Counted from the first letter of the stretch, positions 8,662 to 17,278 are shown. The stretch: DNA of 64,000 nucleotides from Proteiniclasticum aestuarii (GCF_017368455.1 NZ_JAFNJU010000006.1:169043-233042); one strand, 5' to 3'. Notes: a model not told the origin generated them from the letters alone. Translations and numbers: made by a program.

Positions 8662-9015
8662 ATGGCGAATAAATGGCAGGTAAAGGAAGAGGAAAAGAAA
8701 GAATATCAGTCCTCCATCGGAAGGACGGATTATAACATTCCCATGATCGGATATAAAAGCGCTTTCTTTATCTTTGTATCAGGAATCACTACAGTTTTTG
8801 CAGTACCCTATCTGATGTCACTTCTCTTTAACGACTTCAGGCTACCCACGGTGATTATTTCGGGGCTCATCATGGGGTTTTCTGTAGCCTTCTCCCAGTA
8901 TTACATTGAAAGAAGAAAACAGGCAGACAGGAAATTCTATTTGCTGGGAGGACTGCTCTCCCTGTTCATGGCGGGAGTGTTTTTCTTCCTGTACTACGCG
9001 GGTGTACTGTTTTAG
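8662..9015 (+). CDS. Small membrane protein of unknown function
   Basis: A 117-aa protein that I do not recognise. A charged N-terminus of about 30 residues (many Lys and Glu) is followed by three predicted membrane segments at about residues 31-50, 60-77 and 93-115. A basic loop, ERRKQADRKF, between the last two suggests a cytoplasmic side by the positive-inside rule. It starts 2 bp after anmK and is the last gene before a new promoter at about 9071. This places it in the murQ operon, perhaps as an accessory to sugar uptake or recycling. No catalytic motif is visible. Confidence 0.75.
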   Translation: MANKWQVKEEEKKEYQSSIGRTDYNIPMIGYKSAFFIFVSGITTVFAVPYLMSLLFNDFRLPTVIISGLIMGFSVAFSQYYIERRKQADRKFYLLGGLLSLFMAGVFFFLYYAGVLF

Positions 9016-9070
9016 ATCATGAAACTTTAAAATAAAAATACAATAATAAAACAAAATATCTAAAATATTA

Positions 9071-9099
9071 TTGCAAAAGTAAGCGTTTACGCTTATAAT
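9071..9099 (+). promoter_or_regulatory. Promoter with cre-like palindrome before PTS IIB
   Basis: A -35 TTGCAA (9071-9076) and -10 TATAAT (9094-9099) have 17-bp spacing. Between them sits the palindrome TAAGCGTTTACGCTTA (9080-9095), which overlaps the start of the -10. The palindrome differs at the ends from the CcpA cre consensus but has its central CG. It is either a cre site or the operator of another LacI-family repressor. Confidence 0.7.
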
Positions 9100-9128
9100 A
9101 CAAATAAGAAAATGAAAGGAGAAAAGCT

Positions 9129-9434
9129 ATGAAAGTATTATTTGTCTGTTCTCTTGGAATGTCCAGCCAGATTGCCGTGGATGCCTTACTGAAAGAGGCG
9201 AAGAAAAACGGTGTCGAGATGGAAGTAAAAGCGGTAAGCACACAGGAATTCGAGGAAGAAGTTTCTCAGAACTGGGATGTGGCCATGGTTGCACCTCAGA
9301 TCAGACACAGATTCGATGTTCTGAAGGAACATGCTGTCAGCGCTGGTGTGCCTTGCGCACTGATCGAACCTATGGGGTACAGTCCACTGGGCGGCCCTAG
9401 ACTATTGAAACAGGTATTGAGTCTCAAAAAATAA
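9129..9434 (+). CDS. PTS lactose/cellobiose-family IIB component
   Basis: A 101-aa cytoplasmic EIIB. The phosphocysteine P-loop is at the N-terminus, FVCSLGMSSQI, with Cys7 as the phosphorylated residue. The protein receives phosphate from IIA and transfers it to the sugar bound by IIC. The start follows AAAGGAGAAAAGCT. The IIC gene begins 31 bp downstream. A strong promoter directly upstream means IIB and IIC can be expressed separately from IIA, which lies in the murQ operon 1.6 kb upstream. Splitting one PTS over two transcription units is unusual. Confidence 0.93.
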   Translation: MKVLFVCSLGMSSQIAVDALLKEAKKNGVEMEVKAVSTQEFEEEVSQNWDVAMVAPQIRHRFDVLKEHAVSAGVPCALIEPMGYSPLGGPRLLKQVLSLKK

Positions 9435-9465
9435 CAATACAAAATAACATCAAAAGGAGAGTACT

Positions 9466-10824
9466 ATGTTCGAGAAAATTTCCCAATTTATGGACGAAAA
9501 GCTTTCAACACCGATGGCAAAGCTCGCTGAGCAAAGACATCTGAGAGCGATTCGTGACGGTATCATTGCTACACTTCCTCTCATTATCGTGAGCTCCATG
9601 TTCATGGTCATTGCATTCCTCCCAAACCAGATGCCTGAGACCTGGGCCATCACCCAGTTCATCAAGGAAAATCAGTTCAAGATTCTTCTTCCGTATAGAA
9701 TGTCCATGTATATCATGACCCTCTATGCAGTCTTCGGAATCGGGTACAGCCTGGCCAGATCTTATAAGCTGGATGGACTATCCGGTGGTATCATGGCAGA
9801 ACTGGCTTACCTTCTGACCATTATTCCAAAGCTTGTTCCTCAGGCTTCCGATGCAGTGAAGGAACTTGCAGCCACATCCCCAGACCTTCAAGGCTACCTT
9901 GACAGTGTCGCCACAGGATTTGTCATCCCTATGGGCAGTCTGGGCTCCGGCGGGATGTTCATAGGAATCCTCGCTGCCATCTTCGCAGTGGAAGTATTCC
10001 GATTCACCGAGACCAAGAACTTCAAAATCTCCATGCCACCTCAGGTGCCTGCATCTGTGGCAAGATCCTTTGAAGCTCTGGTGCCAACAGCAATCATTCT
10101 AATCGTTGTTGCAACCATCACCATGTTTATTGGTGTGGATGTGCATGGCATCATGACCAAGCTTGTTGCTCCGCTTGTATCTGCAACAGATACACTGCCA
10201 TCGGTACTGGTCATCATCTTCATCGGCATGCTGTTCTGGACTTTCGGAATTCACGGATGGTCCATCGTCGGCACCGTTGCAAGACCACTATGGCTGACAC
10301 TGCTGGATAACAACTCCGCTGCATACGCTGCCGGAGAAGCCATTCCACATATCGGGCCTGAGCCGTTCTATCAGTGGTTCATCATGATTGGTGGATCTGG
10401 TACAACCATCGGACTTGCAATTCTGTTCCTATTGAAATCCAAGTCCGCATACGGTAAAGCGCTTGGTAAGACCGCATTCATACCAGCGATCTTCAACATC
10501 AATGAGCCAATGATCTTCGGTGCACCAATCGTACTGAATCCGATTCTGATGATTCCATTCATCATTGCACCAATGCTGAGCGCAACTGTCGCATGGCTGG
10601 CTACAAGTCTCGGACTTGTAAACAGAGTAGTTGCTCTGGCACCTTGGACACTTCCAGGACCTATAGGCGCATACCTTGCGACTGGTGGAGACTGGAGAGG
10701 AGCAGTACTGAATATCGTGCTGATTCTATTATCCATCGTGATCTACCTGCCATTCTTCAAAATCTACGACAACAAGCTGAAGGCTGAAGAAAGCGGAGAA
10801 GCGGCATCAGAAGAAATCGCATAA
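9466..10824 (+). CDS. PTS lactose/cellobiose-family IIC component
   Basis: A 452-aa membrane transporter of the EIIC Lac/Chb family. About ten hydrophobic segments are visible, with family motifs FNINEPMIFGAPIVLNP (the substrate-coordinating HE/NEP loop) and FGIHGWSIVG. It imports a sugar with phosphorylation through IIB. In sequence it resembles chitobiose/cellobiose IIC proteins. With murQ, anmK and mupG around it, a GlcNAc-containing disaccharide such as MurNAc-GlcNAc is a reasonable substrate, but this is inference. The start follows AAAGGAGAG, and a hairpin terminator follows the gene. Confidence 0.93.
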   Translation: MFEKISQFMDEKLSTPMAKLAEQRHLRAIRDGIIATLPLIIVSSMFMVIAFLPNQMPETWAITQFIKENQFKILLPYRMSMYIMTLYAVFGIGYSLARSYKLDGLSGGIMAELAYLLTIIPKLVPQASDAVKELAATSPDLQGYLDSVATGFVIPMGSLGSGGMFIGILAAIFAVEVFRFTETKNFKISMPPQVPASVARSFEALVPTAIILIVVATITMFIGVDVHGIMTKLVAPLVSATDTLPSVLVIIFIGMLFWTFGIHGWSIVGTVARPLWLTLLDNNSAAYAAGEAIPHIGPEPFYQWFIMIGGSGTTIGLAILFLLKSKSAYGKALGKTAFIPAIFNINEPMIFGAPIVLNPILMIPFIIAPMLSATVAWLATSLGLVNRVVALAPWTLPGPIGAYLATGGDWRGAVLNIVLILLSIVIYLPFFKIYDNKLKAEESGEAASEEIA

Positions 10825-10839
10825 TCAAATATTATTTGA

Positions 10840-10877
10840 AAGGGGGGTTCTACAATGTGTTTGTAGAGCCCTTCTTT
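10840..10877 (+). terminator. Terminator or attenuator after PTS IIC
   Basis: AAGGGGGGTTCTACAA pairs imperfectly with TTGTAGAGCCCTTCTT, followed by TATAGG. The U-tract is weak, so partial readthrough to the GH4 gene is possible. Confidence 0.5.
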
Positions 10878-10958
10878 ATAGGAATTAGTAAGTGGAATCT
10901 GAATGGAGAATAATGACATTGAAAAGACGGACATAAATGAAGGAGGAACCATAATCAA

Positions 10959-12284
10959 ATGAATAAATTGAAAGTTGTAACCATCGGTGGGGGATCCAGC
11001 TACACACCGGAGCTCATCGAAGGATTCATAAAAAGATATGAGGAGCTGCCCATCACTGAGCTGTGGCTGGTGGATATCGAAGAAGGCAGAGAGAAGCTGG
11101 AAATTGTTGGTAGCCTTGCTAAGAGAATGGTGAAAGCAGCAGGGATTCCGATGAAGATCATGCTCACTCTGAACCGCAGAGAAGCCCTCAAAGACGCTCA
11201 TTTTGTGACCACGCAGCTGAGAGTAGGTCAGCTGCAATCGAGGATTCTGGATGAGAGAATACCACTTGAACATGGAATCATCGGCCAGGAAACCAACGGT
11301 GCAGGTGGGATGTTCAAAGCCCTTCGAACCATTCCAGTCATCATGGAGATCGTGAAGGATATGAAAGAGCTTTGCCCGGATGCCTGGCTGATCAACTTCA
11401 CCAATCCTGCGGGAATGGTGACAGAGGCTGCCATGCGATACGGAGACTTTCAGAAAGTCATCGGCCTGTGTAATGTACCAGTAGGCATGAAGAAGACTAT
11501 GGCAAAGCAGCTTCAGGCTGATGAAAAAGACATAGACATGGAAATCGTAGGACTCAATCATCATTTCTTCATGACAAATGTGTTTCACAATGGAGCGAGC
11601 AGAATGGAAGAGATTCTGAAAAAATATGAGTCTCTGACAGAAGAAGAGCAGACTTCTATGAAGAACATCATGGTTATTCCATGGTCAAAGGAACTCATTA
11701 GGGGATTGAAAGCCATTCCATGTCCCTATCTTTCCTACTACTTCTTCACTAAAGAGCAGCTGGAACATCAGCTGGAGCTTTTTGAAGAAAACAATGTAAG
11801 AGCGGAGTTTGTGAAAAATGTGGAAGATGAGCTCTTTGAACTCTATAGAAATGAAGAGCTCCATGAAAAGCCAAAACAGCTGGAGCAGCGAGGTGGGGCA
11901 TTCTACAGTGATGCGGCGTGTAATCTCATCAGCTCCATCTACAACGATCGAGGAGATATCCAGTATGTGAATACAAGAAACGCAGGAGCTCTGGCGAATC
12001 TTCCTGATGACACCGTTGTCGAAGTGGCCTCCAGGATCACGAAGAACGGGCCAGTGCCAATTTCTGTGGGGGAAATTCCCTACGTCATCAATGGAACCGT
12101 TCAGAACATCAAGACCTTTGAAAGAATGGTCTGTGAAGCGGCGATTACCGGGAATAAAGATCTGGCCATAGCGGCCCTTACAGTGAATCCCCTTGTTCCA
12201 TCTGATAGAATAGCTGTAGAAGTGTTTCATGACTTGTTGAAAGCCCATAAAGAGTATCTGCCCCAGTTTAAGGAGGAATTATAG
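10959..12284 (+). CDS. Glycoside hydrolase family 4, 6-phospho-glycosidase
   Basis: A 441-aa GH4 enzyme; members use NAD+ and Mn2+ in an oxidation-elimination mechanism to cleave 6-phospho-disaccharides in the cytoplasm. The Rossmann motif is at the start (VVTIGGGSSYTPELIEGF). The metal-binding Cys and His lie in GLCNVPVG (about residue 170) and GLNHHFF (about residue 200), and the NAD-contacting TNPAGMVTEA is present. It resembles 6-phospho-beta-glucosidases such as LicH/CelF. Placed between the PTS and mupG, it should act on a PTS product; whether that is a chitobiose-, cellobiose- or muro-type phosphodisaccharide is open. It starts with a GGAGG site. Confidence 0.9.
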   Translation: MNKLKVVTIGGGSSYTPELIEGFIKRYEELPITELWLVDIEEGREKLEIVGSLAKRMVKAAGIPMKIMLTLNRREALKDAHFVTTQLRVGQLQSRILDERIPLEHGIIGQETNGAGGMFKALRTIPVIMEIVKDMKELCPDAWLINFTNPAGMVTEAAMRYGDFQKVIGLCNVPVGMKKTMAKQLQADEKDIDMEIVGLNHHFFMTNVFHNGASRMEEILKKYESLTEEEQTSMKNIMVIPWSKELIRGLKAIPCPYLSYYFFTKEQLEHQLELFEENNVRAEFVKNVEDELFELYRNEELHEKPKQLEQRGGAFYSDAACNLISSIYNDRGDIQYVNTRNAGALANLPDDTVVEVASRITKNGPVPISVGEIPYVINGTVQNIKTFERMVCEAAITGNKDLAIAALTVNPLVPSDRIAVEVFHDLLKAHKEYLPQFKEEL

Positions 12285-12287
12285 CAT

Positions 12288-13379
12288 ATGAGAAAATTAG
12301 GTTTATCCATCTATCCCGAGAAATCATCCAAAGAAGAAATCATGTCCTATCTGGAAAAAGGGAAGCACTACGGCTTTTCCCGAATCTTCTCCTGCCTTAT
12401 TTCCGTGACGAAAAGTCCGGAAGAAATCAAACAGGAATTTCTGGAAACCAATCGTTTCGCCAAAAGCCTGGGGTACGAGGTCATCGTGGATGTATCCCCC
12501 CGTGTCTTCAAGGAACTGGGCATCAGCTACAATGATCTGACATTCTTTCATGAGATCGAAGCAGATGGAATCAGGCTGGATCAGGGATTCACAGGTCTGG
12601 AGGAATCCCTCATGACCTTTAACCCTTTTGATCTGAAGATTGAAGTGAACATGAGTAACAACACCCATACCATAGACACGATCATGGACTATCAGCCCAA
12701 TACAGCCAATCTCATCGCCTGCCACAACTTCTATCCCCATATCTATTCAGGACTTTCGGAAGAGCACTTTCTAAGCTGCACAGAAAGATTCAAGAAGCAT
12801 GGCTTAAGAACAGCGGCATTCATCACTTCTCAGGTGGAAGGGTCCTTCGGACCATGGCCTGTGACGGATGGCCTGCCAACCCTGGAAGTGCATCGAGACA
12901 AACCCATGGCTGCCCAGGCTAAGCATCTGATCGCGCTGGGAGGGATTGATGACATCATCATCTCCAACTGCTATCCAAGTGCTAAGGAAATGGAATCTGT
13001 GGCTAAAATGAGACTGGATATGGTATCTTTCCTTGTAGAGCTGAGAGAAGATATTCCGGAAATCATGAGGAAAATTGTTCTGGAAGAGATGCACTTCAAC
13101 CGTGGAGATGTATCAGGCAACTATTTAAGATCCACCCAGAGCAGAGTTAAATACAAGGGAGAGAACTTCGAACTCTTCCATGCTCCGGAAATGATTCGCA
13201 GAGGGGATGTCATCATTGAATCCAGTCTGTATGGTCATTATGCGGGAGAGCTTCAGATTGCCCTGGCAGATATGAAGAACTCCGGCAAGAGTAATGTGGT
13301 AGGTCATATTGAGGAGAGTGAACATTTCGTTCTCGATGCGATCAAGCCATGGCAGAAATTTAATTTTGTGGAAAAGTAG
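12288..13379 (+). CDS. mupG: 6-phospho-N-acetylmuramidase (MupG, DUF871 family)
   Basis: A 363-aa protein of the DUF871/MupG family. The N-terminal TIM barrel begins LGLSIYPEKSSKEEIMSYL and includes IEADGIRLDQGF. The C-terminal cyclophilin-like domain contains the family segment EEMHFNRGDVSGNYLRST followed by HAPEMIRRGDV. In Staphylococcus aureus MupG hydrolyses MurNAc-6-phosphate-GlcNAc, the PTS import product, to MurNAc-6-phosphate and GlcNAc. Here MurQ would process the first product and the downstream kinase the second. It begins 3 bp after the GH4 stop with AGGAGGAATT upstream, so the two glycosidases are co-translated from one message. Confidence 0.9.
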   Translation: MRKLGLSIYPEKSSKEEIMSYLEKGKHYGFSRIFSCLISVTKSPEEIKQEFLETNRFAKSLGYEVIVDVSPRVFKELGISYNDLTFFHEIEADGIRLDQGFTGLEESLMTFNPFDLKIEVNMSNNTHTIDTIMDYQPNTANLIACHNFYPHIYSGLSEEHFLSCTERFKKHGLRTAAFITSQVEGSFGPWPVTDGLPTLEVHRDKPMAAQAKHLIALGGIDDIIISNCYPSAKEMESVAKMRLDMVSFLVELREDIPEIMRKIVLEEMHFNRGDVSGNYLRSTQSRVKYKGENFELFHAPEMIRRGDVIIESSLYGHYAGELQIALADMKNSGKSNVVGHIEESEHFVLDAIKPWQKFNFVEK

Positions 13380-13387
13380 GGATTCAT

Positions 13388-14281
13388 ATGAAGTATATCT
13401 GCGTTGATGCAGGGGGAACAAAAACCAGGTTTGCACTATATAACGAGGATGGAAAAGTCCTGGACCAGGAGGTTCTACCCAGCTGTCACTTTATGAAAGT
13501 AGGCTATGAGGGAATGGTGGAGATTCTCCATGAAGGGTACAGCGTGCTGAAGGATAGAAACGATTTTTCTGAGAATGAACTGATCCTTTCATTGGGACTT
13601 GCCGGGTATGGAAGAGAAGAGAAAATCAGAAGAAGCATAGAAACAGCACTTGCGGACAAATTCAGAAACCAGAGATATGTGCTTCATAATGACATCGAAA
13701 TAGCCATGGAAGCTGCATTTTCAGGAAGAGACGGCATTATGCTCATCGCAGGTACTGGGTCCATCGCTTTCTGCAGACATCAAGGAAAGATGAGAAGAAG
13801 CGGAGGATGGGGGTATCTCTTCGGCGATGAAGGCAGTGCCTACTGGCTTGGCAGAAAATTGCTCGAAGTGTTCTCGAAAGAGGAGGATGGAAGACTTGAA
13901 AAGAGTCTCATCTATGATCTTCTGATGAAACATCTGAAGCTTCAGCATGGACATGATCTGATTACTTATGTCAGAGAAACCCTTGGGAACAGAAGAGAGG
14001 ATATCGCGAAACTTGCACTGATTCTTTACAAGGCCGCATCTGGAGGGGATAAGAGAGCGCTGGAGCTTTATGATGAGGCCGCTAAAGAACTGGCATCTCT
14101 TGTCATTGCTGCCGGTAGAGAGACCACCGGGGATGTGGATGTAGCTTATTTTGGCGGTGTATTTGAGGCGAAGGAACTCATATTAGACCCTTTGCGCGCA
14201 TATCTTCCAGAAAGGTTTACACTGAATAAGCCTGAAGGCTCACCGGAATATGGTGCCTATCTGCTTGCGAAAAAAGATTGA
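13388..14281 (+). CDS. BadF/BadG/BcrA-type sugar kinase, probable GlcNAc kinase
   Basis: A 297-aa ASKHA kinase with the N-terminal phosphate loop VDAGGTKTRFALY, the GLAGYGREEK segment, the adenosine-region loop LIAGTGSIAFCR, and GGWGYLFGDEGSAYWLGR. Such proteins include N-acetylglucosamine kinases (NagK/MurK type). In this operon the natural role is phosphorylation of GlcNAc released by MupG, giving GlcNAc-6-phosphate for NagA/NagB, which are not in this window. MurK-like enzymes also accept MurNAc, so dual specificity is possible. It lies 8 bp after mupG and is followed by a strong terminator. Confidence 0.85.
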   Translation: MKYICVDAGGTKTRFALYNEDGKVLDQEVLPSCHFMKVGYEGMVEILHEGYSVLKDRNDFSENELILSLGLAGYGREEKIRRSIETALADKFRNQRYVLHNDIEIAMEAAFSGRDGIMLIAGTGSIAFCRHQGKMRRSGGWGYLFGDEGSAYWLGRKLLEVFSKEEDGRLEKSLIYDLLMKHLKLQHGHDLITYVRETLGNRREDIAKLALILYKAASGGDKRALELYDEAAKELASLVIAAGRETTGDVDVAYFGGVFEAKELILDPLRAYLPERFTLNKPEGSPEYGAYLLAKKD

Positions 14282-14296
14282 TAACTAAAATGCTTT

Positions 14297-14330
14297 ATGG
14301 ATCCGGAGATTCCCTGGATCCATTTTTTTT
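14297..14330 (+). terminator. Strong terminator of the muro-sugar operon
   Basis: ATGGATCC pairs perfectly with GGATCCAT around an 11-nt loop, followed by eight T residues. Confidence 0.9.
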
Positions 14331-14440
14331 CAGCGGAAATCACTCCTGATTTCCAGTAGTTAATATGATTTAACATAATGGTTATGGTGTTTTATATTGA
14401 TAATCATGCAGAATCAAACATTCGGGCTAAGCATGTCTAC

Positions 14441-14450
14441 TAGTATACTA
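14441..14450. promoter_or_regulatory. GntR-type operator upstream of uxaC
   Basis: The palindrome TAGTATACTA lies about 110 bp before uxaC and contains a possible -10 (TATACT, 14444-14449). The same sequence lies inside the longer palindrome at 16371-16384 before the first gntR gene, so both are probably bound by that regulator. Confidence 0.65.
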
Positions 14451-14557
14451 ACATGGGAGATTTTAGGAGAAGTTCACCGTAGGCACTTTTCAGTTCCCGG
14501 ATTTTAGACTATGATAGTACCATAAAGTGAAAACTGGATGATGAAAGGAAGAGTGAA

Positions 14558-15958
14558 ATGAGTATAGTAAACGATGATTTCATGTTAAAGAATAATGTAG
14601 GGAAGAAGCTGTATCACGAGTATGCGAAAGACATGCCGATCTATGACTATCATTGTCATCTGAACCCCAAAATGATTGCAGAAAATGCCAGATTCAGAAA
14701 TATCACCGACATCTGGCTGGGTGGAGACCACTACAAGTGGAGAGCCATGAGAAGTATGGGATTCAGTGAAGAATACATCACAGGCTCCAAATCCGATTTT
14801 GAGAAGTTCGAGGCTTTTTGTGAAACCATTCCCTACACCATCGGAAACCCTCTGTATCACTGGTCTCATCTGGAGCTGAAGATGTACTTCGGCATCGAAG
14901 ACACCATCAACAAGGAAAACGCGAAGAAGATCTGGGACAAAGCCAATGCGGTCATCGCTGGAGAAGATTTCAACGTGAGAAATCTCATCAGAAAATCCAA
15001 TGTGAATGTGATCTGCACAACAGATGATCTCGCCGATACGCTGGAACATCACGACGCCATTGCCAGGGATGCATCCTTTGAAACGAAGGTTCTCCCTGCT
15101 TTAAGACCGGACAAGCTTCTGAACATCGACAGAGAAGGCTACGCAGAGTACATAAAGATCCTGGGAGACCTGGTGGGATTTGAAGTGAAGGATGCAGATT
15201 CGCTGGTCAAGGCTGTAGAGAAGAGAGTGGATTTCTTCCATGAACATGGCGCAAGACTCTCAGACCATGGTCTGGATACGGTATTCTTTGCGGAAGCCAC
15301 AAAGGAAGAACTGGAAGAGATCATTTCCGCTGCCTTATCCGGCAAGGTGATTTCCAGAGAAGACACAGAGAAGTATAAAACCTTCATGCTGCTGGAACTT
15401 GGAAAGATGTACAAGGAGAGAGGCTGGGCTCAGCAGTATCATCTTGGCGCTTTGAGAAACAACAATACCAGAATGTTCAAGAGACTGGGTGCAGACACCG
15501 GTTTTGATTCCATCAATGATGAACTCATTGCCGCTTCCCTTTCAAAACTCATGAACACACTGGACAAGGAAGACAATCTGCCAAAGACCATTCTGTATAC
15601 ACTCAATGCCAGAGACAATGATGTACTGGGTACCATGATCGGTAATTTCCAGGGAGAAACAGACGGCATCATGAAGATTCAGTTCGGTTCAGGCTGGTGG
15701 TTCAACGATCAGAAGGACGGCATGGAGAAGCAGATGATTTCTCTGGCCAACCTGTCTCTATTGCGCAAGTTTGTGGGTATGCTCACAGACTCCAGATCCT
15801 TCATTTCCTACCCAAGACATGATTACTTCAGAAGAATCCTGTGTAATCTCATCGGAAAATGGGTGGAAGAGGGAGAAGCACCAGAAGATTATGAACTGCT
15901 CGGCTCCATGGTGAAGGAAATCTCCTACCTGAATGCGGAGAAGTACTTCAATATGTAG
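14558..15958 (+). CDS. uxaC: Glucuronate (uronate) isomerase
   Basis: A 466-aa protein of the UxaC family (amidohydrolase-like barrel). The N-terminus YDYHCHLNPKMIAENARF gives the metal-binding HxH. FRNITDIWLGGDHYKWRAMR and the C-terminal SYPRHDYFRRILCNLIG are diagnostic. UxaC converts D-glucuronate to D-fructuronate and D-galacturonate to D-tagaturonate, the first intracellular step of hexuronate breakdown. The length is full. AAAGGAAGAG precedes the ATG. It is monocistronic, between a GntR-type operator and a terminator, and the later steps are encoded 10-16 kb downstream (UxaE, UxaB, UxaA). Confidence 0.95.
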   Translation: MSIVNDDFMLKNNVGKKLYHEYAKDMPIYDYHCHLNPKMIAENARFRNITDIWLGGDHYKWRAMRSMGFSEEYITGSKSDFEKFEAFCETIPYTIGNPLYHWSHLELKMYFGIEDTINKENAKKIWDKANAVIAGEDFNVRNLIRKSNVNVICTTDDLADTLEHHDAIARDASFETKVLPALRPDKLLNIDREGYAEYIKILGDLVGFEVKDADSLVKAVEKRVDFFHEHGARLSDHGLDTVFFAEATKEELEEIISAALSGKVISREDTEKYKTFMLLELGKMYKERGWAQQYHLGALRNNNTRMFKRLGADTGFDSINDELIAASLSKLMNTLDKEDNLPKTILYTLNARDNDVLGTMIGNFQGETDGIMKIQFGSGWWFNDQKDGMEKQMISLANLSLLRKFVGMLTDSRSFISYPRHDYFRRILCNLIGKWVEEGEAPEDYELLGSMVKEISYLNAEKYFNM

Positions 15959-16001
15959 GGCCTGTCCGAACATATCAATAAAATAAATCAGAGGACAAAG
16001 T

Positions 16002-16035
16002 GTGAGGGGAAGAGGGATCTTTTCCTCACTTTTCC
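16002..16035 (+). terminator. Terminator after uxaC
   Basis: GTGAGGGGAA pairs with TTTTCCTCAC (two G-U pairs) around a 9-nt loop and is followed by TTTTCC. Confidence 0.6.
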
Positions 16036-16363
16036 TGTTCATCAAACACTGAGGAGAGGAAAGGGCATGCCATGATTGGATTCTTCTATGAGCGCTGAAC
16101 GAAGTCAAGGGTTCACTATGAGAAAGCAGAGAAGGGTTTGGACAGAATGAGAAATGCTGACATAGTTACGCTGTGAAGTGTATAAGTATTTAAAGCTTCT
16201 GAAGGTAAAGCTGGAGGGGAAGTCTCTCAGTGAGAAAACGGTAAGAGGAAATGATTGAGCAGGATAGCTTTTTTATAGAATCATAAACGGCAGGGATCCC
16301 CATGAACAAAGCCATCCATGTATAATTATTATCCGCCTGACTTGAAATATTATGAATTCCTAA

Positions 16364-16392
16364 TTGACCTACTAGTATACTAGTGGTAAAAT
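16364..16392 (+). promoter_or_regulatory. gntR promoter with operator filling the spacer
   Basis: A -35 TTGACC (16364-16369) and -10 TAAAAT (16387-16392) are spaced by 17 bp. The perfect palindrome ACTAGTATACTAGT (16371-16384) occupies the spacer. Binding of a GntR/FadR dimer here should exclude polymerase, indicating autoregulation. Confidence 0.75.
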
Positions 16393-16565
16393 TTACATAA
16401 AATGACTGCAAAGGTTATCATTTCTCGTAGAGGGATGAAGAGTCTTTGAAGAAGAGTGTAAGATCGGATGGTACCATGAGCATTTTCTTTGTTAAAGTTC
16501 ATCAGGGGTTATGATGGGGCCGGTTTAGAATATGAGAAGATCTGATCCCAGAGAGGAGTTGCTCC

Positions 16566-17246
16566 ATGGAAGTCAAGGCAAGGAATGTAAAAGAAACTGC
16601 GAGAGAGTATGCCTTTCGCACACTGAGAAGAAATATCGTCACGCTGAATCTTTCTCCTGGCAGCATGGTCAGCGAGAAAGAGCTGGCAATGGAAATGGGG
16701 ATTTCAAGAACACCCACCAGAGAAGCCCTCATTGAGCTCAGTAAAAGTCAGATTGTAGATATATTTCCGCAGAAGGGCAGTTATATCTCGAAAATCGACT
16801 ACGAGCTGGTGGATGAATCTAGATTCATGCGACTGGTCCTTGAGAAAGCTGTCATTGAGCTGGTCTGTGACAGGGCGTCGGAGAACGATCTGTATGAACT
16901 GGAGCGAATCATCAGCCTGCAGCGAAGCTTTTTGGAGGCAGATGCCATCGGGAAGTTCTTCCAGATGGATAACGATTTTCACAGACACCTTTTTGTGATT
17001 GCGAACAAGATGCAGGTGTATCATCTGATGGACAGCATGATGATTCACTTTGACCGGGTCAGGATGATGCGGCTTCATACAGACAAGGAGGTGGAGGAGC
17101 TGCTGGATGATCATACGGAAATCGTCGCAGCCATCCGAAAGAGAGACAAAGAGGAGGCATCAGAACTGATGACGAAGCACCTGTCCAGATACAAGGTGGA
17201 TGAAGAACTCATCAGACGAGAGCATCCCGACTATTTCATCAAATGA
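16566..17246 (+). CDS. GntR-family (FadR subfamily) regulator of hexuronate genes
   Basis: A 226-aa regulator. The winged helix-turn-helix spans about residues 1-75 (PGSMVSEKELAMEMGISRTPTREALIEL), followed by an all-helical FCD effector domain with a metal/ligand-binding pattern (DNDFHRHLF and DDHTEIVAAIRKRD). GAGGAG precedes the ATG. Its own promoter has an ACTAGTATACTAGT palindrome, and a shorter copy is in the uxaC leader, so this protein probably represses uxaC and itself in response to a uronate or its keto form. TRAP transporter genes follow directly and may belong to the same regulon. Confidence 0.88.
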   Translation: MEVKARNVKETAREYAFRTLRRNIVTLNLSPGSMVSEKELAMEMGISRTPTREALIELSKSQIVDIFPQKGSYISKIDYELVDESRFMRLVLEKAVIELVCDRASENDLYELERIISLQRSFLEADAIGKFFQMDNDFHRHLFVIANKMQVYHLMDSMMIHFDRVRMMRLHTDKEVEELLDDHTEIVAAIRKRDKEEASELMTKHLSRYKVDEELIRREHPDYFIK

Positions 17247-17278
17247 TCCGACCGGACTCAGAAATACATTTAATTGCT

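Larger units (their letters stand above)
15959..16565 (+). other. Long intergenic region between uxaC and gntR
   Basis: No credible gene is seen in these 607 bp. It holds the uxaC terminator (16002-16035), a promoter with a 14-bp operator palindrome (16364-16392) and a leader of about 170 nt before the GntR gene. The sequence TTTATAGAATCA occurs here (about 16272) and again near 17295 downstream of the gene; its meaning is unclear. Confidence 0.6.

Noticed and set aside
10764..11588. A 274-codon minus-strand frame opposite PTS IIC and the GH4 gene
   Set aside because: It spans the intergenic terminator and the start of an undoubted GH4 gene, with no ribosome binding site and no protein-like pattern.
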